A stretch of 64,000 nt of DNA, from NCBI RefSeq assembly GCF_025200925.1, contig NZ_CP104174.1:7812001-7876000 (forward strand), in the 5' to 3' direction. The position numbers and the translations under genes were made by a program. A model generated the notes under the pieces. It worked only from the letters and a program-made list of their open reading frames with translations, was not told the origin of the DNA and searched no databases. The DNA comes from Bradyrhizobium sp. CB1015. GTDB lineage: Bacteria > Pseudomonadota > Alphaproteobacteria > Rhizobiales > Xanthobacteraceae. Below, piece after piece: positions 17,889-26,720 of this stretch. Position 1 is the stretch's first letter. The number at the start of each line of letters is the position of its first letter.

Positions 17889-19268
17889 ATGGCCAAAGAG
17901 ATCAGGCTCAACGCCTTTGCGATGAATTGCGTCGCACACCAGTCACCGGGCCTTTGGACCCATCCGCGCGACCGCACCGCCGAGTATAACCGCCTGCCCT
18001 ACTGGATCGATCTGGCCAAGACGCTGGAGCGCGGCCGTTTCGACGGGCTGTTCCTGGCCGACGTGCTCGGCGTCTACGACGTCTATGGCAACAGCCCTGA
18101 CGCAGCTTTGCGCAATGCAGCGCAGACGCCGTCGAACGAGCCGCTGCTGCTGCTGTCGGCGATGGCCGCGGTGACGCAAAATCTCGGCTTCGGCGTCACC
18201 AGCAATCTGTCCTTCGAGCCGCCTTACCCGTTCGCACGGCGGATGTCGACGCTCGATCACCTCACCGAGGGGCGGGTCGGCTGGAACGTCGTCACCGGCT
18301 ATCTCGACAGCGCCGCGCGGGGCGCGGGCAAGGACAAGCAGACCGGGCACGACGACCGCTACGACATCGCCGACGAATATATGGAGGTCGTCTACAAGCT
18401 CTGGGAAGGCAGCTGGGAGGACGACGCCGTGCTGCGCGACCGCAAGCGCGGCATCTTCACCGATCCGGCAAAAGTTCATCGCGTCAATCATGAAGGCGCG
18501 AATTACCGCATCAACAACACCATTCATCTCAGCGAACCCTCGCCGCAGCGCACGCCGGTGCTGTACCAGGCCGGCACTTCGCCGCGCGGCCGGCAGTTCG
18601 CGGCGAAGCATGCCGAGTGCGTGTTCATGTCGGGACCGTCGGCCAAGGTGATTGCACCGCGCGTGTCTGCGATCCGGCAGGAGGCCGCTGCACTCGGACG
18701 CAACCCGGCCGAGATCCTGATGTTCTCGATGATGACGATCATCCTCGGACGGACGGAATCCGAAGCCAAAGAGAAATACGCCGACTACCGGCGCCATATC
18801 AGCCCCGAAGGCGCGCTGGCGCTGATGTCGGGATGGACCGGCGTTGACTTCTCCGGCTACGACCTCGACCAGCAGGTGCGCCACGTCCAGAACGATGCCG
18901 GCCGCAGCGCGATGGACAACGTCACCCGCGCCGACCCTGACCGCGTCTGGACCGTGCGTGACGTCATCGAGCACGTCGGCATCGGCGGCGCCGGCCCGGT
19001 CGTGGTCGGCACGCCGGAGACGGTCGCAGACAAGATCGAAGAATGGTTCGAGGCGACGGATGTCGACGGCCTCAACGTCGCATTCGCGATCTCGCCCGGC
19101 GATTTCGAGGACATCGCCGACATGCTGGTGCCGGAGCTGACCCGGCGCGGGCGGTACAAGAGCGAGTACGCCAAGGGCACGTTGCGGGAAAAGCTGTTCG
19201 GCCGAGGCCGCGCCAGGCTCGACGCGCCACACCCGGCGGCGGGGTATCGGGTGGGGAAGAAGGCGTAG
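17889..19268 (+). CDS. NtaA/SnaA/DszA-type FMN-dependent monooxygenase
   Basis: 459 residues, typical of the bacterial luciferase-like NtaA/DszA family. Hallmarks are the N-terminal IRLNAFAMNC, GRFDGLFLADVLG, the FMN-region NLGFGVTSNLSFEPPYPFARRMSTLDHLTEGRVGWNVVTGYL and ADEYMEVVYKLWEGSW. These enzymes oxidise a substrate using FMNH2 from a separate flavin reductase, which is not encoded nearby. The start has GAGGGA upstream. It is divergent from the M20 peptidase and amino-acid importer block, so it may act on an aminocarboxylate or sulfur compound; the true substrate is not determinable here. Confidence 0.92.
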   Translation: MAKEIRLNAFAMNCVAHQSPGLWTHPRDRTAEYNRLPYWIDLAKTLERGRFDGLFLADVLGVYDVYGNSPDAALRNAAQTPSNEPLLLLSAMAAVTQNLGFGVTSNLSFEPPYPFARRMSTLDHLTEGRVGWNVVTGYLDSAARGAGKDKQTGHDDRYDIADEYMEVVYKLWEGSWEDDAVLRDRKRGIFTDPAKVHRVNHEGANYRINNTIHLSEPSPQRTPVLYQAGTSPRGRQFAAKHAECVFMSGPSAKVIAPRVSAIRQEAAALGRNPAEILMFSMMTIILGRTESEAKEKYADYRRHISPEGALALMSGWTGVDFSGYDLDQQVRHVQNDAGRSAMDNVTRADPDRVWTVRDVIEHVGIGGAGPVVVGTPETVADKIEEWFEATDVDGLNVAFAISPGDFEDIADMLVPELTRRGRYKSEYAKGTLREKLFGRGRARLDAPHPAAGYRVGKKA

Positions 19269-19281
19269 AAGCCACACACTC

Positions 19282-19458
19282 GCTGTCATGCCCCGGCTTG
19301 CCGCCTTCGCCGAAGCTTCGGCGCGCCGAGCGCTCGTGTGGGCCTCGGCGTAGCCTTGGCGGAGCCGGGACCGGGGCATCCAGTACGCCGCGGCGTCTCG
19401 GCTCAATCACCGCCGCCGCTGGAATACTGGATCGCCCGATCGAGTCGGCGATGACAGC
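19282..19458. repeat. Palindromic intergenic repeat, family A (long form)
   Basis: The ends GCTGTCAT and ATGACAGC are the same as in the element at 11804. It shares the ATGCCCCGGCTTG and CCGGGGCATC modules, with about 100 extra bases of hairpin-rich sequence between them. It lies between convergent genes. Confidence 0.75.
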
Positions 19459-19470
19459 TGAGAACGTGCC

Positions 19471-21132
19471 CTACACCTTCCCGTCCACCATCACCTCGAT
19501 CAGCTTCGTCCCCGGCCGATTGAACGCCGACGTCAGCGTCGCCTTCAACTCGCGCGGATCGCTGACCTTGATCGCCTCGCAACCGAGCGCTTTCGCAACG
19601 CCGGCGAAATCGACGGGCGGATCGACGAAATCCATGCCGACGTAATTGTCGTCGCCGTGGAAGGCGAGCAGGCGCTGCTTGATGATGCGATAGCCGCCAT
19701 TGTTGGCGATGACGACGTTAAGCGGCAGCTTGTGGTGGGCGGCAGTCCAGAGCGACTGGATCGAGTACATCGCGCTGCCGTCGCCTGAGAAGCACACGAC
19801 GGGGCGATCTGGATTGGCGATGCTGGCGCCGACCGAGGCCGGCAGGCCCCAGCCGATGCCGCCGGAGGCGAGGCCATGATAGCCGTAGCGGTCGCGATGC
19901 GGACGTAGCGCCGTGACCTGGCGGCTGGAGGTGAGACCTTCGTCGACGAGAATGGCGTTATCAGGCATGGCCTCGACCATTTGCAGCACCAGATAGTCGG
20001 GATCGATGGGGCTACGGCCCGCACTCTTGCCGATCTGCTCGACCAACGCGGCGCGGCGTGCGGTCCAGTTCTTCGGCGCGAGTTCGGCAAGACGCTGCTT
20101 TGCGCGGCTCGCGAGCGCCGTGCCGCCCATCTCCTTCAGCACCGGGATCAGCGCGCGCAGCGTTTCTTTCAAATCTGCCTTCAGCGCGATCTCGGCCCCG
20201 TAATTCTTGGCGATCTCCCAATCGACGAGGCCGACCTGCACGATGCCGAGGCCCTCGGGCAGCGCGTCGACCTCGCTATAGACCGACATCCGCAAGGGAT
20301 CGCCGCCGAGTGCGACCAACAGATCATACGGCGCGAGCGTATCGCGGGCGGCCTTCTGCACGCGCGCGAGCGTGCCGATGAAGCTCGGGCTCTCGGACAA
20401 AAAGTGCGAGCCGTACGGTGTCGAGGACTGATAGGCCGCCGCGCCGAGCAGCTCGGCCAGTTCAGCGGCCTCCTTCAGCGCATCGCTCTTGACCACCTCG
20501 TCCATGGTGACGATCACGGGACGCTCGGCCTTGAGCAGGCGTGCGGCCAAGGCCTTCAGCACCTCGTCCGACGGTTTCGTGCGCGCATCGATGCGGGTGG
20601 AGCGGCCGAGATCGATCCCGGCTTCGCTGTTGAGGATGTCGCCCGGCAGCGAGATGAACACGGGCCCGGTCGGCGGCGTCATCGCCACCTTGGCGGCGCG
20701 GCGCACGATGCGCGGCAGGTCCTCCAGCCGCGTCACCTCGACCGCCCATTTCACCAGCGGCTCGGCCATGCGCACCAGCGGACCATAGAGCACCGGCTCC
20801 ATCAGGCCGTGACCCTGCTCCTGCTGGCCCGCGGTCAAAATCATCGGCGTGCCCGTGAACTGGGCGTTGTAGAGCGAGCCCATCGCATTGCCGAGGCCCG
20901 GCGCAACGTGGACGTTGCAGGCGACGAGCTTGCCCGAAGCGCGGCTGTAGCCGTCGGCGATCGCGACCACCAGGCTCTCCTGCATCGCCATCACATAGGT
21001 GAGATCAGGATGGTCCTTCAGCGCATGCATGATCGGCAGCTCGGTGGTGCCGGGATTGCCGAACAGATGCGTGATGCCCTCGTCCTTGAGCAGCGCGAGA
21101 AAAGCGGAGCGGCCGGTGATCTTGTTCTTCAT
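19471..21132 (-). CDS. Thiamine-diphosphate enzyme, benzoylformate decarboxylase/acetolactate synthase-like
   Basis: 553 residues with the three-domain TPP layout. The N-terminal Pyr domain has FGNPGTTELP and the catalytic glutamate region MAMQESLVVAIADGYSR. NVHVAPGLGNAMG aligns with the His-containing loop of benzoylformate decarboxylase. A central domain follows, then the PP domain with the GDGSAMYS...NN TPP/Mg motif. It probably decarboxylates or carboligates a 2-oxo acid. GGAGG sits 4 bases before the ATG at 21132. It stands alone, flanked by repeat elements. The substrate is uncertain; acetohydroxyacid synthesis is less likely because no small-subunit gene is adjacent. Confidence 0.88.
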   Translation of the reverse strand: MKNKITGRSAFLALLKDEGITHLFGNPGTTELPIMHALKDHPDLTYVMAMQESLVVAIADGYSRASGKLVACNVHVAPGLGNAMGSLYNAQFTGTPMILTAGQQEQGHGLMEPVLYGPLVRMAEPLVKWAVEVTRLEDLPRIVRRAAKVAMTPPTGPVFISLPGDILNSEAGIDLGRSTRIDARTKPSDEVLKALAARLLKAERPVIVTMDEVVKSDALKEAAELAELLGAAAYQSSTPYGSHFLSESPSFIGTLARVQKAARDTLAPYDLLVALGGDPLRMSVYSEVDALPEGLGIVQVGLVDWEIAKNYGAEIALKADLKETLRALIPVLKEMGGTALASRAKQRLAELAPKNWTARRAALVEQIGKSAGRSPIDPDYLVLQMVEAMPDNAILVDEGLTSSRQVTALRPHRDRYGYHGLASGGIGWGLPASVGASIANPDRPVVCFSGDGSAMYSIQSLWTAAHHKLPLNVVIANNGGYRIIKQRLLAFHGDDNYVGMDFVDPPVDFAGVAKALGCEAIKVSDPRELKATLTSAFNRPGTKLIEVMVDGKV

Positions 21133-21254
21133 GTTTCCTCCAGGAGCGGACAATCGCCGCAAGGACGGAGGCATGATGGCCGAGATGTCGGCAGACGCGC
21201 AAGAAAGCGCGGTCATGGCTGCGTTGCGCGGGAAAGGCTGAGCGGCAGCTCCCG

Positions 21255-21397
21255 CTCTCGTGTCCCGGACGCGACGCAGCGCGTAGCGGTGCGGCGCAGA
21301 GCCGGGACCCAAACTAGCGCCGAATTCGCCGCTACATGGGCCCCGGCTCAGCAGCGCATCACCTAAGAGGTGCTGCGCTGCGTCCGGGGCACGAGAG
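21255..21397. repeat. Palindromic intergenic repeat, family C
   Basis: The ends are CTCTCGTGTCCCGGACGC and GCGTCCGGGGCACGAGAG, with the modules GCCGGGACCCA and GGCCCCGGCTC inside. The same organisation is found at 36385-36523. It is located between two minus-strand genes. Confidence 0.75.
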
Positions 21398-21413
21398 CTG
21401 AGCAAGCGGCCCC

Positions 21414-21917
21414 CTACATCTCCTCCCGCCCGAGCTCGAACGGATCCTCTCCGCCCGCGCGCTTCTTCTTTTTCGAGCGCTGCCAGACCACGCCGGGAAA
21501 GCCTTTCAGGGGCATCAGGGGCTCGCCGGTATAGGCCCATTCCTGCAGCTCCTCGATCGCGATGTGATAGAGCGGCTGCCGGCCGGTGCGCCCGTTGAAC
21601 AGTGCCCGCGGGATGTTGACCATGTGGGGGCCGCGCGGGCGTTCGTACATGATCGGCGTGCCGCAATGCGAGCAGAAGCTGCGCGCGGTCTTCGTCGCCT
21701 TGTCCTCGTAGCGGGTCAGCGCGGTCTTGCCGGAGGTGATGCGAAAGCGCTTCTTCCAGCTTCCGACATAGGTGGCGTAGGCCGCGCCATGGGCGCGCCT
21801 GCTGCCGGCGGAATGATCGTGCCAGGCCCAGCGCGCAGGCACGTCGATCTCGAATGTGACCTTGCCGCAGAGGCATTGGCCGGTGGCGATCCCTGCGGCG
21901 GCTGCGGCTTTGGCCAT
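21414..21917 (-). CDS. GFA family (glutathione-dependent formaldehyde-activating-like) zinc protein
   Basis: 167 residues with the GFA/Mss4-like zinc signature: CLCGKVTFEI near residue 15 and FCSHCGTPIMYERP near residue 84. Known members bind Zn and are often misnamed; few have proven formaldehyde chemistry. The start at 21917 gives MAKAAAAAGI, and a repeat element lies directly upstream. The basic tail SKKKKRAG is unusual but short. Function is unassigned. Confidence 0.88.
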   Translation of the reverse strand: MAKAAAAAGIATGQCLCGKVTFEIDVPARWAWHDHSAGSRRAHGAAYATYVGSWKKRFRITSGKTALTRYEDKATKTARSFCSHCGTPIMYERPRGPHMVNIPRALFNGRTGRQPLYHIAIEELQEWAYTGEPLMPLKGFPGVVWQRSKKKKRAGGEDPFELGREEM

Positions 21918-21932
21918 GTGTATTTTCCTCGC

Positions 21933-22013
21933 TGTCATTCCGGGATGGTGCGAAGCACCAGACCCGGAATCTCGAGATTCCGGGTTCGATGCTCCGCATC
22001 GCCCCGGAATGAC
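21933..22013. repeat. Palindromic intergenic repeat, family B
   Basis: The ends GTCATTCC and GGAATGAC enclose the shared core CCGGAATCTCGAGATTCCGG and small hairpins. It belongs to the same family as 12812-12912 and 34058-34154. It fills the gap between the OYE stop and the GFA gene start. Confidence 0.75.
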
Positions 22014-22021
22014 GGAGCAAG

Positions 22022-23149
22022 CTACGCCGGCGTCAGCTCGTCGTAGACAGGATAATCCGTGTACCCCTTCTCCTCGCCGCCATAGAAGGTCGCGCGGTTG
22101 TACGGCGTGATCGGGTAGCCGTGCTCAAGACGACGCGGCAGATCCGGATTGGACATGAAGATGCGGCCGAAGGCGATGATGTCGGCGTGACCTTCCGCGA
22201 TCGCCGCGTTGGCGCTCTCGCCGGTGAAGCCTCCGGCGGTCATCAGTACGCCGCTGTAAAGCGGGCGGAACAGCACCATCGCTGATGGCACGTTTTCCCA
22301 ATGAACATCAGCACGGCCTGCGCCGCTCGAGCGCGGCTCGATGAGATGCAGATAGGCCAGACCGAGCTTGTCGAGCGCCCTCACCACGTGGGTATAGAGC
22401 GGCATCGGATCCGGCTCGCCAGAATCGTTGGCGATGCCGTGGGGCGAGAGCCGCACGGCGACGCGGTTCGCGCCCCAGATGTCGATCGCGGCCTGCGTGA
22501 CCTCGAGCAGAAGGCGCGCACGGTTCTCGATTCCGCCGCCATATTGATCGGTGCGCTGGTTGCTGCGCGATTGCAGGAATTGCTCGAGCAGATAACCGTT
22601 GGCGCCGTGGATCTCGACGCCGTCGAAGCCGGCGGCGAGCGCATTCTTGGCACCCTGCCGGAACGCCTCGACGATGCCCTTCACCTCCTCGGTCTCCAGC
22701 GCGCGCGGCGTCTCGTAATCGGCAATCTTGCCGTCCGCCGTCATCGCCTTCATGCCTTCGGCCTTGATCGGAATTGCCGAGGCCGAGACCGGCAGCTCAC
22801 CGCCGTGGAAGGAGGAATGAGAGACGCGACCGACATGCCAGAGCTGGAGGAAGATGATGCCACCCTTGGCGTGCACGGCGTCGACCACCTTGCGCCAGCC
22901 TGCTACTTGCGCCTCCGAATAGATGCCGGGTGTCGCCGGGTTGCCGCGGCCGTGCGAGAGCACCGGCGAGGCTTCGGCGATGATCAGGCCGCCCTTCGTC
23001 GCGCGCTGGCCGTAATATTCGGCATTGAGCGGCCGCGGTGCAAAAGTGTCGCGCTCGGCCCGCATGCGCGTCAACGGCGCCATCGCAACGCGATGCGCAA
23101 GCTTGTAGGGACCGACCTGCAACGGCCGAAACAACGCTTCGAATTTCAT
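22022..23149 (-). CDS. Old yellow enzyme family alkene reductase (NemA-like)
   Basis: 375 residues forming an FMN-binding TIM barrel. Motifs are RVAMAPLTRMRA, the FMN strand GGLIIAEAS, the substrate His/Asn pair in EIHGANGYLLEQF, RTDQYGGGIENRARLL and the C-terminal phosphate-binding IIAFGRIFMSNPDLP. It reduces activated C=C bonds or nitro compounds with NAD(P)H. It lies downstream of the aldehyde dehydrogenase on the same strand. A second paralogue is at 62786-63889. Confidence 0.94.
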   Translation of the reverse strand: MKFEALFRPLQVGPYKLAHRVAMAPLTRMRAERDTFAPRPLNAEYYGQRATKGGLIIAEASPVLSHGRGNPATPGIYSEAQVAGWRKVVDAVHAKGGIIFLQLWHVGRVSHSSFHGGELPVSASAIPIKAEGMKAMTADGKIADYETPRALETEEVKGIVEAFRQGAKNALAAGFDGVEIHGANGYLLEQFLQSRSNQRTDQYGGGIENRARLLLEVTQAAIDIWGANRVAVRLSPHGIANDSGEPDPMPLYTHVVRALDKLGLAYLHLIEPRSSGAGRADVHWENVPSAMVLFRPLYSGVLMTAGGFTGESANAAIAEGHADIIAFGRIFMSNPDLPRRLEHGYPITPYNRATFYGGEEKGYTDYPVYDELTPA

Positions 23150-23260
23150 GCTGGCCTCAACTGGAGCTTGGTAAGATGACGATCATATAGCGCGGGGCGA
23201 CACCCGGAAAAGGTGCCGCCCCCACGAAGGAATTCCTCCCCGCGAAACGCAGAAGGGACA

Positions 23261-24757
23261 CTAGGCCGTCTTGATCCAGACGGCCTTCACGTTGAGATAT
23301 TCCTCGACGTGCTGCTTGCCGGATTCGCGGCCGTAGCCGCTCATCTTGTAGCCGCCGAACGGCACCGCCGGGTCCATCGCCTGGTAGCAGTTGACCCACA
23401 CCGAGCCGGCACGCAAGCGTTTCGCCACCGCATGGGCCTTGCTGACATCGCGCGTCCACAGGCCGGAGCCGAGGCCGAAGGTGGTGTTGTTGGCGCGCTT
23501 GACCAGCTCGTCCATGTCTTTGAACGCGATCGCGGAGATGACGGGACCAAAAATCTCCTCCTGCGCGATGCGCATGTTGTCCTGGACGCCTGCGAACACC
23601 GTCGGCGAGACGAAGAAGCCCTTCGACAATGCGCCTTCGGTGACGCGTCCGCCGCCGGCGAGCGCTTTGGCGCCTTCCTTCTGGCCGATGTCGAGATATC
23701 CGGTGACCCGCTCCAATTGCTGCTCGGAGACCAGCGGTCCGATCTGCACGTTGGGATCGAGGCCGTTGCCGACCTGCAGCTTCTTGCCGAACTCGGCGAC
23801 GCGGCCGACGAACTCGTCGTAGATCGACTGCTCGACGAACAGGCGCGTGCCGGCGCTGCAGATCTGCCCCGAATTGGCGAACACCGCCATCGCCGCGCCC
23901 GGCACGGCGGCGTCGAGATCGGCATCCGCGAACACGATGTCCGGCGACTTGCCGCCGAGCTCGAGCGAGACGCGCTTGAGGTTGCCGGCGGAGGCACGGA
24001 TGATCGACTGGCCCGTGACATGCGAGCCGGTGAAGGCGACCTTGTCGACGTCGTGATGCGAGGCGAGCGCCGCGCCCGCGGTCTCGCCATAGCCGGGAAC
24101 GACGTTGATGACGCCGGGCGGCACGCCCGCTTCCATTGCAAGCTCGGCGATGCGCAGCGAGGTCAGCGGCGCTTCTTCGGCGGGCTTGAGCACCACGGTG
24201 CAGCCGGTCGCGATCGCCGGGCCGATCTTCCAGATCGTCGCGGTCAGCGGACCGTTCCAGGGAATGATGGCGCCGACGACGCCGACCGGCTCCTTCAGCG
24301 TGTAGGAGAAGATCTCGCCGGGCAGCGAGTTCTCGATGGTCTCGCCGTGAATCGCGGTGGTCTGGCCGGCGTAATAGCGCAGCATGCCGACGGCGCGCAG
24401 GCGGTAGGCACGGGTGCGGCTCAGCGGCGCGCCCATGTCGAGCGTATCGAGCTGCGACAATTCGTCGAAATTCTTCTCGACGAGGTCGGCGAGCCTCAGA
24501 AGCAGGTTCTGCCGCTCGAACGGCTTGACCTTGCTCCACGGACCCTCGAAGGAGCGGCGGGCGGCCGCGACTGCACGATCGATGTCTTCCTTGTCGCCTT
24601 CGGCGACGGTTGCGAGCAGCTCGCCGGTGGCGGGATTGCGGGTCTCGAAGCGCCTGCCCGAGGCTGCATCGATCCACTTCCCGTCGATCAGCATCTGCTT
24701 GTAGGACCCGTTGGCGAACGGATGGCGCGCGATCGGAATAGCCTGCGACACAGCCAT
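23261..24757 (-). CDS. NAD(P)-dependent aldehyde dehydrogenase
   Basis: 498 residues, the standard class 1/2 ALDH length. The proton-abstracting Glu in LELGGKSPD, catalytic Cys in SGQICSAGTRL, the cofactor motif GPLTATIWKIGPAIATGC and the C-terminal FGGYKMSGYGRE are all present. It oxidises aldehydes to acids. It is divergent from the SDR gene at 24939 and followed by a GGGGCG/CGCCCC hairpin (23194-23222) before the OYE gene, which may limit read-through. The substrate is unknown; an aromatic aldehyde would suit the nearby hydroxycinnamate genes but is not shown. Confidence 0.94.
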   Translation of the reverse strand: MAVSQAIPIARHPFANGSYKQMLIDGKWIDAASGRRFETRNPATGELLATVAEGDKEDIDRAVAAARRSFEGPWSKVKPFERQNLLLRLADLVEKNFDELSQLDTLDMGAPLSRTRAYRLRAVGMLRYYAGQTTAIHGETIENSLPGEIFSYTLKEPVGVVGAIIPWNGPLTATIWKIGPAIATGCTVVLKPAEEAPLTSLRIAELAMEAGVPPGVINVVPGYGETAGAALASHHDVDKVAFTGSHVTGQSIIRASAGNLKRVSLELGGKSPDIVFADADLDAAVPGAAMAVFANSGQICSAGTRLFVEQSIYDEFVGRVAEFGKKLQVGNGLDPNVQIGPLVSEQQLERVTGYLDIGQKEGAKALAGGGRVTEGALSKGFFVSPTVFAGVQDNMRIAQEEIFGPVISAIAFKDMDELVKRANNTTFGLGSGLWTRDVSKAHAVAKRLRAGSVWVNCYQAMDPAVPFGGYKMSGYGRESGKQHVEEYLNVKAVWIKTA

Positions 24758-24938
24758 GGCTGCACTCCCTGTCAGGTGATTGGTTGGTTCGATCTGGGCG
24801 GGATCGTTCTGTCGAGGATACCGCCGTGCCTGATAGGCGTAAAGGCAGCGCGGAACGAAGACCTCCCATGTCGACTTGTGCAGGGTCGCCGTGCTGCCAT
24901 GCTATAGCTCGGCCGAATGCCTTCCACGGAGACGATCC

Positions 24939-25784
24939 ATGTCGCATCCCGCCATCGTCAAGGACAATGTTGCCGTGATCACGGGTGGCGCAGCCGGCAT
25001 CGGATTTGCCGCCGCCGCGGCATTTGCGCGCGCTGGAATGAGGGTGTGTATCGCGGATGTCGATGAGACACGCTTGGCAGAAGCTGCAACAAAACTGTCA
25101 TCCGTCACGTCTGCCGCGAACGTGATGACCTCGGCCATCGATGTCAGCAAGATCGAGAGCGTGACGGAACTCGAGCGCGCAGTCCAGGAGCGGTTCGGCG
25201 GCACCGACGTCCTCATGAACAATGCCGGTATTCAGCCCGGCAGCACGTTGTTCGAGGCGCCGGACAATTGGCAGCGCATCATCGCCGTCAACATGTGGGG
25301 CATCATCAACGGCTCGCGCATCTTCGCGCCGAACATGATCGCGCGCGGCAAAGGCGGCCTCATCATCAACACCGGTTCCAAGCAGGGCATCACCACGCCG
25401 CCGGGCGACCCCGCCTACAATGTCTCCAAGGCCGGCGTGAAGGCGTTCACCGAGGCGCTCCAACACGAGTTGCGCAACACGAAGGGCTGCCACATCACAG
25501 CCCATCTGTTGATCCCGGGCTTCGTCTTCACCGGCCTGACCGCAAAGGGCCGCACCGAGAAGCCGGCCGGCGCCTGGACGCCGGAGCAGACGGTCGATTT
25601 CATGCTGGCGCGGCTGGAGGCCGGCGACTTCTACATTCTCTGCCCGGACAATGACGTCCCGCGGGCGCTCGACGAGAAGCGCATGCTCTGGGCGGCCGGC
25701 GATATCGTCGAGAACCGCCCGCCATTGTCGCGCTGGCATCCGGATTACGCCGATGCATTCGCGAAGTTTGTGACGCGAAAGTAG
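24939..25784 (+). CDS. Short-chain dehydrogenase/reductase
   Basis: 281 residues, classical SDR. The cofactor motif is TGGAAGIG, the structural motif NNAG, and the catalytic residues appear as Ser in TGSKQG and YNVSKAG (Tyr-x-x-x-Lys). The start ATG at 24939 follows a GGAGACG ribosome site; the upstream in-frame region is not family-like. It oxidises or reduces an alcohol/ketone. It faces away from the aldehyde dehydrogenase and precedes the hydroxycinnamate operon by 116 bp. Confidence 0.93.
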   Translation: MSHPAIVKDNVAVITGGAAGIGFAAAAAFARAGMRVCIADVDETRLAEAATKLSSVTSAANVMTSAIDVSKIESVTELERAVQERFGGTDVLMNNAGIQPGSTLFEAPDNWQRIIAVNMWGIINGSRIFAPNMIARGKGGLIINTGSKQGITTPPGDPAYNVSKAGVKAFTEALQHELRNTKGCHITAHLLIPGFVFTGLTAKGRTEKPAGAWTPEQTVDFMLARLEAGDFYILCPDNDVPRALDEKRMLWAAGDIVENRPPLSRWHPDYADAFAKFVTRK

Positions 25785-25866
25785 GCCTGCACCGCTCTCT
25801 CGCTCGCCCCCGGAGAGGGAGGGGTCCCGCCCACCTAGCTTCCCCACCTTGACTCCCCCAAAATTC

Positions 25867-25881
25867 GTTATACAACATAAC
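25867..25881 (+). promoter_or_regulatory. Candidate operator/promoter dyad before hydroxycinnamate operon
   Basis: GTTAT (25867-25871) and ATAAC (25877-25881) are separated by 5 bases in an AT-rich stretch 20 bp before the crotonase start. The size fits MarR-type sites, and MarR-family repressors control related gene sets in other alphaproteobacteria. No MarR gene is in this window. Confidence 0.4.
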
Positions 25882-25900
25882 TATTCTGACAAGGACGCAA

Positions 25901-26710
25901 ATGACACAGGGAAACGCCGAGACCGCGAACGCGGGCGCCTCCGGGCTCTTGAGGATCGAGCGGGCGGACCGGGTTCTGACCGTGGGTCTGAACCGGCCGG
26001 CCAAGCGCAATGCGCTCAATGACGGCATCATCTTGGAAATCGGCGAGTGTTTTACCAACCTGCCCGAGGATATCGGCGCGGTCGTCATCCACGGCATCGG
26101 CGACCATTTCTCCTCAGGCCTCGATCTTTCCGAGCTGACCGAGCACGACGCCACCGGCGGGCTCCTGCACTCCCAGATGTGGCACCGGGTGTTCGACCGC
26201 ATCCAGTATAGCCGCGTGCCCGTGATCGCAGCGCTCAGGGGCGCCGTGATCGGCGGCGGGCTGGAGCTTGCCTGCGCGGCCCATATCCGCGTCGCCGAGC
26301 CCTCGACCTATTTCGCGCTGCCGGAGGGGCAGCGCGGCATTTTCGTCGGCGGCGGTGGCTCGGTGCGGCTGCCGCGGCTGATCGGCGTTGCCCGGATGAT
26401 GGACATGATGCTGACGGGACGCGTCTACAGCGCGACCGAAGGCGCGTCCTACGGCTTCGCGCAATATCTGACGGAGGCCGGCAACGGGCTCGGCAAGGCG
26501 CTGGAGCTTGCGGCCAAGGTGGCGTCAAACGCCCCGCTGACGAATTTCGCCGTGCTCCAGGCGCTGCCGATGATCGCAGAAGCCAATCCGCAGACCGGCC
26601 TGTTGATGGAGTCTCTGATGGCCACCGTCGCGCAGAGCGACAAGGAGGCCAAGCGGCGGATCCGCGAATTCCTCGAGCACAAGACCGCGAAGGTGAAGCC
26701 CAAATCATGA
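25901..26710 (+). CDS. Crotonase-fold enoyl-CoA hydratase/isomerase
   Basis: 269 residues. Both general acid/base glutamates are in place (IGGGLELACAAH and ALPEGQRG), with oxyanion-hole regions HFSSGLDLSEL and GAVIGG. It most likely hydrates the aryl-enoyl-CoA made by the ligase encoded 10 bp downstream. A hydratase-lyase of the feruloyl-CoA type is the alternative; the dehydrogenase and thioesterase that follow favour simple hydration. First gene of the operon. Confidence 0.93.
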   Translation: MTQGNAETANAGASGLLRIERADRVLTVGLNRPAKRNALNDGIILEIGECFTNLPEDIGAVVIHGIGDHFSSGLDLSELTEHDATGGLLHSQMWHRVFDRIQYSRVPVIAALRGAVIGGGLELACAAHIRVAEPSTYFALPEGQRGIFVGGGGSVRLPRLIGVARMMDMMLTGRVYSATEGASYGFAQYLTEAGNGLGKALELAAKVASNAPLTNFAVLQALPMIAEANPQTGLLMESLMATVAQSDKEAKRRIREFLEHKTAKVKPKS

Positions 26711-26720
26711 GCGTAAAGTC

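Noticed and set aside
16872..19268. Long 798-codon version of the monooxygenase
   Set aside because: The first 339 codons are antisense to the M20 gene and promoter; the family N-terminus begins at 17889.
19471..22020. Single 849-codon minus-strand protein
   Set aside because: The frame runs through a repeat element and out-of-frame GFA sequence; the TPP enzyme starts at 21132 with a proper ribosome site.
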